DNA from: JABDNZ01 sp964407425
GTDB lineage: Bacteria; Gemmatimonadota; Gemmatimonadetes; Longimicrobiales; Gaopeijiaceae
DNA: 10,683 nucleotides
Assembly: GCA_964407425.1 (NCBI GenBank)
Contig: CAYOVN010000126.1
Span: forward strand, 1 to 10,683
Direction: 5' to 3'
Program-made: the position numbers and the translations under genes
The notes under the pieces: generated by a model
What the model saw: the letters and a program-made list of their open reading frames with translations, nothing else
Database searches by the model: none
Told to the model about the DNA's origin: nothing
In this document: in pieces, positions 7,152 to 10,683 of the stretch
How the letters are laid out: every line of letters begins with the position of its first letter
Numbering within the stretch: position 1 is the first letter of the stretch

Positions 7152-7869
7152 CCGCGTTGTGGTGGCCGACATCGATTCTCCGAGAGACGGCCGTTTCATC
7201 GAGACTCTCGGCTATTACAAGCCTTTGACCCATCCTGCTCGCCTGGTCCTGGACCTGGACCGGGTGGACTACTGGGTAGGCGAAGGAGCCCAGACCTCCG
7301 ACACTGTGGCCAATCTGGTCAAAAAGGCCCGGAAGGGCGGCGACCCGTCCCTGGCCATCGGTGAAGTGGACCAGGATGCGGAGAAACTGGGCCGCCTCGA
7401 GGCTCTGGCAACCCGACGCCGGGCTGAGGCCGAAGCTTCTGCCAAGGAAGCCGAGGAGGCCAAGGCTGCAAAGGCTCCCGCCAAGAAGGCGGATCCGGAG
7501 CCTGAGGCTGAGGCAACTCCTGAGGCCGAGGCCGAGGAAGCTCCTGAAGCTGAAGCAGTCGAGGAGGCTCCCAAGGCTGAGGTGGCCGAGGAAGCTCCTG
7601 AAGCTGAAGCAGTTGAGGAGGCTCCCAAGGCTGAGGTGGCCGAGGAAGCTCCTGAAGCTGAAGCAGTTGAGGAGGCTCCCAAGGCTGAGGCGGCCGAGGA
7701 AGCTCCTGAAGCTGAAGCAGTTGAGGAGGCTCCCAAGGCTGAGGCGGCCGAGGAAGCTCCTGAAGCTGAAGCAGTTGAGGAGGCTCCCAAAGCCGAAGCG
7801 GCCGAGGAAGCTGAAGCAGCCTCTGAGGCTCCGGCTGAAGAGCCCGCTGAAGAAAAGAAGTCCAAATAA
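7099..7869 (+). CDS. rpsP: 30S ribosomal protein S16 with long acidic repeat tail
   Basis: S16 is an assembly-critical protein of the 30S subunit. The conserved core is residues 1 to about 80: MPIKIRLRRMGRKKQPHYRVVVAD, then DGRFIETLGYYKP (30-42), and VDYWVGEGAQTSDTVANLVKKA (56-77). S16 is usually about 80-90 residues, but this protein has 256. The extra 170 or so residues are Ala/Glu/Pro/Lys-rich, with a basic/acidic helix-like stretch (about 95-130). Five tandem 18-residue repeats follow (146-235, consensus EEAPEAEAVEEAPKAEAA), and then the short end EEKKSK. Such low-complexity S16 tails occur in FCB-group bacteria. ATG 7099 is the right-hand contig copy; the matching ATG with its ribosome-binding site is 6944, on the other side of the false gap. 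It lies between ffh and rimM. Confidence 0.95.
   Translation: MPIKIRLRRMGRKKQPHYRVVVADIDSPRDGRFIETLGYYKPLTHPARLVLDLDRVDYWVGEGAQTSDTVANLVKKARKGGDPSLAIGEVDQDAEKLGRLEALATRRRAEAEASAKEAEEAKAAKAPAKKADPEPEAEATPEAEAEEAPEAEAVEEAPKAEVAEEAPEAEAVEEAPKAEVAEEAPEAEAVEEAPKAEAAEEAPEAEAVEEAPKAEAAEEAPEAEAVEEAPKAEAAEEAEAASEAPAEEPAEEKKSK
7534..7803 (+). repeat. Five tandem 54-base repeats encoding the S16 tail
   Basis: The units start at 7534, 7588, 7642, 7696 and 7750, each 54 bases (18 codons). Units 3 and 4 are identical. Unit 1 differs from unit 2 at one base (GTC versus GTT), unit 2 differs from unit 3 at one base (GTG versus GCG), and unit 5 has three silent differences near its end. The 5' half of each unit (EEAPEAEAV) and its 3' half (EEAPKAEAA) are themselves related, so the array looks like an older 27-base duplication followed by recent 54-base expansions. 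Copy number could be miscounted by short-read assembly. Confidence 0.95.
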
Positions 7870-7874
7870 CCTCC

Positions 7875-7890
7875 CCTCCTCGTGAGGAGG
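7875..7890 (+). promoter_or_regulatory. Hairpin masking the rimM Shine-Dalgarno
   Basis: CCTCCT (7875-7880) pairs perfectly with AGGAGG (7885-7890) around CGTG. AGGAGG is the full-consensus Shine-Dalgarno of rimM, 4 bases before its ATG. The hairpin begins 6 bases after the rpsP stop codon, so a ribosome finishing rpsP would melt it. This suggests translational coupling or throttling of rimM. Confidence 0.7.
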
Positions 7891-7894
7891 CCTG

Positions 7895-8437
7895 ATGGGG
7901 CGCTCTGAACCCCCATATCTGGTCGTGGGCCATCTTAACAAGGCCCATGGTACCAAGGGTGAGATCTTCGTTTGGCCGTTGACGGATCACCCCGAGGGCT
8001 CATTTGCCCCTGGGGTGATCCTGTACTTGGCCGATCAGTCCGGGGGGCAGCCCGATCCCGAACTGCCCAGTATCGTCATCCAGTCCGCTCGACCCTTCCG
8101 TCGAGGTTTTCTCCTTCATGTGGATGGGGTAGAAGACCGGGAAGGGGCTGAGGCCCTCAAGGACCGCTATGTTCTTCGCCCCCGGGAAGAGTTGGAAGAC
8201 CTGGGGGAGGGGGAGGTCTTCTACCATCAGTTGCTGGGCATGAAGGTTCGGACCACATCAGGTGAGGAGCTTGGGGAGATCGTGGAGGTCTACGAGCTTC
8301 GGCCCGCAGATCTCCTCGAGGTGAAGGGTCCATCCAAGACCCACGTCATCCCCTTTCTCGAATCCATCGTGAAGGAGGTGGACCCCGAAACGGCCACCAT
8401 GATCATCGATCCACCCGAAGGCCTTCTGGATCTTTGA
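7895..8437 (+). CDS. rimM: 16S rRNA processing / 30S maturation protein RimM
   Basis: RimM is an assembly factor that binds S19 and helps mature the 30S head. The protein has 180 residues, typical for the family. The N-terminal RimM domain has the signature LVVGHLNKAHGTKGEIFV (9-26) followed by PLTDHPE (28-34). The C-terminal PRC-barrel domain begins near FYHQLLGMKV (109-118) and includes GEELGEIVEVYELRPADLLEV (123-143), VIPFLESIVKEVD (151-163) and a final IDPPEGLLDL. ATG 7895 has a perfect AGGAGG Shine-Dalgarno just upstream, held in a hairpin. It follows rpsP by 25 bases, and its stop is 11 bases before the preferred trmD ATG, consistent with one polycistronic message. Confidence 0.97.
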   Translation: MGRSEPPYLVVGHLNKAHGTKGEIFVWPLTDHPEGSFAPGVILYLADQSGGQPDPELPSIVIQSARPFRRGFLLHVDGVEDREGAEALKDRYVLRPREELEDLGEGEVFYHQLLGMKVRTTSGEELGEIVEVYELRPADLLEVKGPSKTHVIPFLESIVKEVDPETATMIIDPPEGLLDL

Positions 8438-8448
8438 GCCCTTTGCCG

Positions 8449-9135
8449 ATGAACATCCACTTCGTCACGATTTTCCCCGAGTTCTTTGGGGCCCCCCTTT
8501 CTATCAGCATTCCAGGAAGGGCCCGGGAGAAAGGCCTGGTGGATTACCACATGGTCAACCTCCGGGACTTCACCACCGACCGGCACCAGACGGTGGACGA
8601 CTATCCCTATGGTGGAGGGGCCGGGATGGTGATGAAGCCCGAGCCCTTCTTCGAGGCGGTGGACAGTATCCAGCGTTCCGGGCCCATCCTCCTCCTCTCA
8701 GCCCGGGGCAGGCCTTTCGACCATGAAACGGCCGTCCGCCTGTCCCTGGAACCGGACCTGACCCTCCTCTGCGGCCACTATAAGGACGTGGATCAGCGGG
8801 TGGCGGACCACCTGGCAACGGATGAGATCTCCATCGGAGACTTCGTCCTGTCCGGAGGGGAATTGGGGGCTCTGGTGCTGGCTGATGCTGTCGTGCGGCT
8901 CTTGCCCGGTGCAATTGGCGACCACGAGTCAGCTTCTTCCGACTCTTTCTATGATGGAAGTCGGCTGAGCCCCCCTTCCTATACACGACCGGCCGAGTAT
9001 AGAGGTTTGCAGGTCCCTGAGGTCCTCCAGAGTGGGGATCACGCACGGATTCTGGCGTGGAAGAAAGAGGCCGCTGAGAAACTCACGCAGGCCCGAGGGG
9101 GAGAGTTGCCGAGGAAAAAACCGGGAAGAGACTAG
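8449..9135 (+). CDS. trmD: tRNA (guanine-N1-)-methyltransferase
   Basis: TrmD makes m1G37 in tRNAs carrying G36, using S-adenosylmethionine, which prevents +1 frameshifting. The protein has 228 residues, within the family's range. The SPOUT-fold N-terminal half has MNIHFVTIFPEFF (1-13), YGGGAGMVMKPEP (54-66) and the knot strand LLLSARGRPFD (81-91). CGHYKDVDQRV (108-118) and TDEISIGDFVLSGGELGA (124-141) form the rest of the cofactor knot. The C-terminal part keeps Arg150 and Asp165, which align with E. coli Arg154 and catalytic Asp169 at identical spacing, and YTRPAEYRG. Lys112 replaces the usual glutamate of GRYEG, a variant I associate with Bacteroidetes-type TrmD. ATG 8449 gives the standard N-terminus; no Shine-Dalgarno is visible. 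An in-frame TTG at 8434 overlapping the rimM stop is a weaker alternative. Confidence 0.96.
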   Translation: MNIHFVTIFPEFFGAPLSISIPGRAREKGLVDYHMVNLRDFTTDRHQTVDDYPYGGGAGMVMKPEPFFEAVDSIQRSGPILLLSARGRPFDHETAVRLSLEPDLTLLCGHYKDVDQRVADHLATDEISIGDFVLSGGELGALVLADAVVRLLPGAIGDHESASSDSFYDGSRLSPPSYTRPAEYRGLQVPEVLQSGDHARILAWKKEAAEKLTQARGGELPRKKPGRD

Positions 9136-9217
9136 GCCCTTCACCCCGGCTCGCCTTGGTTTTATCTTATCAGTCTGTCTATTTGTTTCGGTCCTTACGG
9201 ACCTTCTGAGGTGAATC
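9136..9217 (+). promoter_or_regulatory. trmD-rplS spacer with AT-rich patch and small hairpin
   Basis: This 82-base spacer is the longest gap between trmD-operon genes and is notably AT-rich from 9160 to 9190 in an otherwise GC-rich region. It contains a 5-bp hairpin GGTCC-TTAC-GGACC (9190-9203) immediately before the rplS Shine-Dalgarno GAGGTG (9208-9213). A loose promoter-like pair is TTGGTT (9156-9161) and TATTTG (9180-9185), 18 bases apart. It could be an internal promoter or an r-protein leader; the evidence is weak for either. Confidence 0.3.
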
Positions 9218-9571
9218 ATGTCTGATCTGTTGCGAGAGCTCGAGCAGGAACAGTTGCGTCAGGACCACCCGGACTTTGCTCCGGGGGATACTGTCCGGGT
9301 TCTTTACCGTGTCCGTGAAGGGGAAAAAGAGCGGATCCAGGCCTTTGAAGGGATCTGCATCGGCCGGCGGGGTGGTGGTGTGGCTGAGACCTTCATGGTT
9401 AGGAAAATCTCTTCCGGAATCGGCGTTGAGCGAATCTTCCCCCTCCATGCCCCGACCGTAAAAGGCGTCGAGGTTGTTCGCAGGGGCCGGGTTCGCAGGG
9501 CTAAGCTGTATTATCTGCGAGGCCTCCGTGGGAAAGCTGCCCGCATCCCGGAGAAGCGGTTCCACAACTAG
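9218..9571 (+). CDS. rplS: 50S ribosomal protein L19
   Basis: L19 sits at the 30S-50S interface of the large subunit. The protein has 117 residues, the family length. It shows the expected pattern: an N-terminal helix MSDLLRELEQEQLR, the DFAPGDTVRVLYRVREGEKERIQ strand region (19-41), AFEGICIGRRGGGVAETFMVRKISSGIGVERIFPLHAP (42-79) and the basic end VVRRGRVRRAKLYYLRGLRGKAARI. ATG 9218 is preceded at 4 bases by GAGGTG (9208-9213), the clearest ribosome-binding site in the second half of the operon, in keeping with high ribosomal-protein demand compared with trmD. Confidence 0.98.
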   Translation: MSDLLRELEQEQLRQDHPDFAPGDTVRVLYRVREGEKERIQAFEGICIGRRGGGVAETFMVRKISSGIGVERIFPLHAPTVKGVEVVRRGRVRRAKLYYLRGLRGKAARIPEKRFHN

Positions 9572-9596
9572 GCTTTCTCCGGCACACGCGTCGGTC

Positions 9597-10226
9597 ATGG
9601 CAGGAGTAGAACGGCTCCAGAATCCCCTCGAATACGAGGAACGGTTCTGGAGCCGTGGCCTTTTCAGGGTAGCGGGAGTGGATGAGGTGGGGAGGGGCCC
9701 ACTTGCAGGGCCCGTGGTCGCTGCAGCTGTGGTTCTCCCTCCAGGTGTCGCCATCCCCGGGGCCCGGGATTCAAAAAAACTCTCCCCACGCAGGCGTCAG
9801 GAGTTGTCTGCGGCCATTCTGAAACAAGCTCAGGCGGTGGGGTTGGGAGCCGCTTCAGTCCGGGAAATCGACCGGATGAATATCCTCGTGGCGACCCGGA
9901 TCGCCATGACCCGGGCCCTGGATCAGCTGCCTGATCCACCCGAGCATGTAGTTGTCGACGGCCTTCCGGTAAGGGGCCTCAGGTGGGAACACGATGCCGT
10001 GGTCGGCGGTGACGATCGGGTCCAATCCATCGCCTGTGCTTCCATCGTGGCGAAGGTCGTCAGGGACCGCCTTATGGTATCCCTTTCCCGGCGTTATCCG
10101 GGCTACGGATGGGAGACCAACATGGGGTACGGAACCGAGAAACACCGCACGGCCCTCGAGCGGTTGGGTGCGACACCCCATCATCGACTCAGCTTCGGAG
10201 GGGTCCAGGTGGAGCTGGACCTCTGA
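9597..10226 (+). CDS. rnhB: Ribonuclease HII
   Basis: RNase HII cleaves the RNA strand of RNA:DNA hybrids and initiates removal of single ribonucleotides from DNA. The protein has 209 residues. The catalytic motif RVAGVDEVGRGPLAGPVVAAAVVLP (24-48) holds Asp29 and Glu30. DSKKLSPRRR is at 58-67, Asp121 lies in VVVDG (118-122), and CASIVAKVVRDR (147-158) supplies the fourth acidic residue, Asp157. MGYGTEKHRTALERLGATPHHRLSF (176-200) is the usual C-terminal block. ATG 9597 is the only reasonable start between the rplS end and the catalytic motif. It lies 25 bases after the rplS stop and lacks a Shine-Dalgarno, so translation may depend on coupling to rplS. A long hairpin lies at codons 5-20. It is the last gene of the operon. 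Confidence 0.97.
   Translation: MAGVERLQNPLEYEERFWSRGLFRVAGVDEVGRGPLAGPVVAAAVVLPPGVAIPGARDSKKLSPRRRQELSAAILKQAQAVGLGAASVREIDRMNILVATRIAMTRALDQLPDPPEHVVVDGLPVRGLRWEHDAVVGGDDRVQSIACASIVAKVVRDRLMVSLSRRYPGYGWETNMGYGTEKHRTALERLGATPHHRLSFGGVQVELDL
9611..9656 (+). promoter_or_regulatory. Long stem-loop inside the 5' end of rnhB
   Basis: ACGGCTCCAGAA (9611-9622) is perfectly complementary to TTCTGGAGCCGT (9645-9656). The stem continues with T9623-G9644 and C9624-G9643, has a small internal loop, then CCTCG (9626-9630) pairs with CGAGG (9635-9639) around an AATA tetraloop. That is 19 pairs in 46 bases, starting 14 bases after the A of the rnhB ATG. A weak T-run (TTTT, 9661-9664) follows after GGCC. 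It could pause or attenuate transcription between rplS and rnhB, or hinder or time rnhB initiation. Confidence 0.65.
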
Positions 10227-10270
10227 GATCCACCCCACCAATTTTCCTCCAGAACTCGCCTGGGACGCTC

Positions 10271-10296
10271 TGAAACCTTATCCTCTCCAGGTTTCA
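10271..10296 (+). promoter_or_regulatory. Inverted repeat upstream of the propeller gene
   Basis: TGAAACC (10271-10277) and GGTTTCA (10290-10296) form a perfect 7-base inverted repeat with a 12-base spacer in the 113-base region between rnhB and the next gene. No T-run follows, which argues against an intrinsic terminator. It could be an operator or an mRNA leader hairpin. CATACT (10294-10299) just after it is a possible -10 box, but no good -35 is seen. Confidence 0.4.
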
Positions 10297-10316
10297 TACT
10301 AGAAGTCGAAAAAGCT

Positions 10317-10331
10317 CTCCTTTGGAAGGAG
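10317..10331 (+). promoter_or_regulatory. Hairpin overlapping the Shine-Dalgarno of the propeller gene
   Basis: CTCCTT (10317-10322) is perfectly complementary to AAGGAG (10326-10331), with TGG between. AAGGAG is the ribosome-binding site of the gene starting at 10340. With such a short loop the outer four pairs (CTCC/GGAG) would be the stable part. This resembles the masking seen at rimM. Confidence 0.45.
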
Positions 10332-10339
10332 TCGTCACC

Positions 10340-10683
10340 ATGGAGTTTTTGAAGCGATCCTATGGACTGGCAGCACTTCTCGCCGTCCTGACCCTGGGCC
10401 TACAGGCACCCCCCGCAGCAGAGGCCCAAACCCTGACCGAAGACCAACTGTCGGCCTTCAACTATCGGAACATCGGCCCCACCCGGCAGAGTGGCCGTTT
10501 TGTGGATTTCGCCGTTCCCCTTCAACAGCCGGGGACGTTTTATGCGGCGACGGGATCCGGCCACCTGTGGAAGACGGTGAACCACGGCCTTACCTACGAG
10601 GTTCTTTTCGAGAACGAGGCCGTCTATTCCATCGGTGACGTCACCGTGGCTCCCTCCGACCCGAATATTCTCTATTTGGGGTC
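10340..10683 (+). CDS. Exported sortilin/BNR-type beta-propeller protein (5' part only)
   Basis: The frame opens at ATG 10340 and runs off the right edge after 114 codons. A signal peptide is clear: basic MEFLKRSYG, a hydrophobic core (about 10-21) and a likely cleavage after AEA at residue 29, before QTLTED. The mature start NYRNIGPTRQSGRFVDFAV, then TFYAATGSGHLWKTVNHGLTYEVLF and YSIGDVTVAPSDPNILYLG, matches the first blade of the sortilin/VPS10-like or BNR-repeat family often named glycosyl hydrolase, in which SGxVWKTTNxGxTW is the repeat signature. Such proteins are usually about 1000 residues, secreted or outer-membrane-associated, and their substrate is generally unknown. AAGGAG (10326-10331) is a strong Shine-Dalgarno. 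It follows rnhB by 113 bases and is likely separately regulated. Confidence 0.88.
   Translation, partial: MEFLKRSYGLAALLAVLTLGLQAPPAAEAQTLTEDQLSAFNYRNIGPTRQSGRFVDFAVPLQQPGTFYAATGSGHLWKTVNHGLTYEVLFENEAVYSIGDVTVAPSDPNILYLG

Noticed and set aside
7534..7803. CRISPR-like or mobile repeat array
   Set aside because: The units are contiguous with no spacers, multiples of three, and in frame with the S16 coding sequence.
6910..7869. A single 319-codon gene reading through the N run
   Set aside because: The frame before the Ns is not the S16 frame, and the N count is a placeholder. The real gene is rpsP with a duplicated contig end.
6994..7990. Long minus-strand frames across rpsP (Ser/Leu/Phe-rich or Pro/Gln/Leu-rich proteins of 174-320 codons)
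   Set aside because: They are antisense or out-of-frame readings of the 54-base repeat array, and some run through the Ns. The low-complexity composition is a by-product of the repeat.
9474..9596. Extended RNase HII start overlapping rplS
   Set aside because: It would overlap most of the 3' third of rplS in another frame. ATG 9597 gives a normal RNase HII length.

Overview
The window looks like a metagenome-derived scaffold from a high-GC Gram-negative bacterium. My best guess is a member of the FCB superphylum, probably Gemmatimonadota-like. This is inferred from four things: ribosomal protein S16 with a long Ala/Glu/Pro tail, a TrmD with the FCB-style GHYK variant of its GRYEG motif, an exported sortilin/BNR-type beta-propeller protein of a kind abundant in these groups, and a PilT/PilU-type ATPase. 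Nearly all of the window is dense housekeeping coding sequence. I see no phage, insertion sequence, CRISPR, tRNA, rRNA or defence genes, and no convincing new multi-gene system.

Layout. (1) Positions 704-1, minus strand: an inositol-monophosphatase-family gene, cut by the left edge inside its second metal-binding motif. It diverges from (2) a plus-strand cluster at 812-3977: trpS, a PilT/PilU-type retraction ATPase, and a DHDPS/4-hydroxy-2-oxoglutarate-aldolase-family gene. The cluster is closed by a strong intrinsic terminator at about 4024-4053. (3) purA at 4113-5408 has a second hairpin in its short leader and its own textbook terminator at 5437-5467. (4) A translation and protein-targeting operon at 5578-10226: ffh, rpsP, rimM, trmD, rplS, rnhB. 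This is the widely conserved trmD operon with rnhB appended. (5) The start of a secreted sortilin/BNR-type propeller gene at 10340, cut by the right edge.

How the genes relate. The 5578-10226 operon couples membrane targeting (Ffh), 30S assembly (S16 and RimM), 50S assembly (L19), tRNA m1G37 methylation (TrmD) and RNA:DNA hybrid removal (RNase HII). Several RNA structures sit where they could tune expression between these genes. A hairpin masks the rimM Shine-Dalgarno, and a 19-bp-stem hairpin lies just inside rnhB. Another hairpin masks the Shine-Dalgarno of the final gene.

Assembly caution. The 100-N run at 6997-7096 is flanked by two identical 55-base copies of the rpsP start. It is almost certainly a false gap between overlapping contigs, so rpsP should be read as one gene with its ribosome-binding site before the left copy and its body after the right copy.
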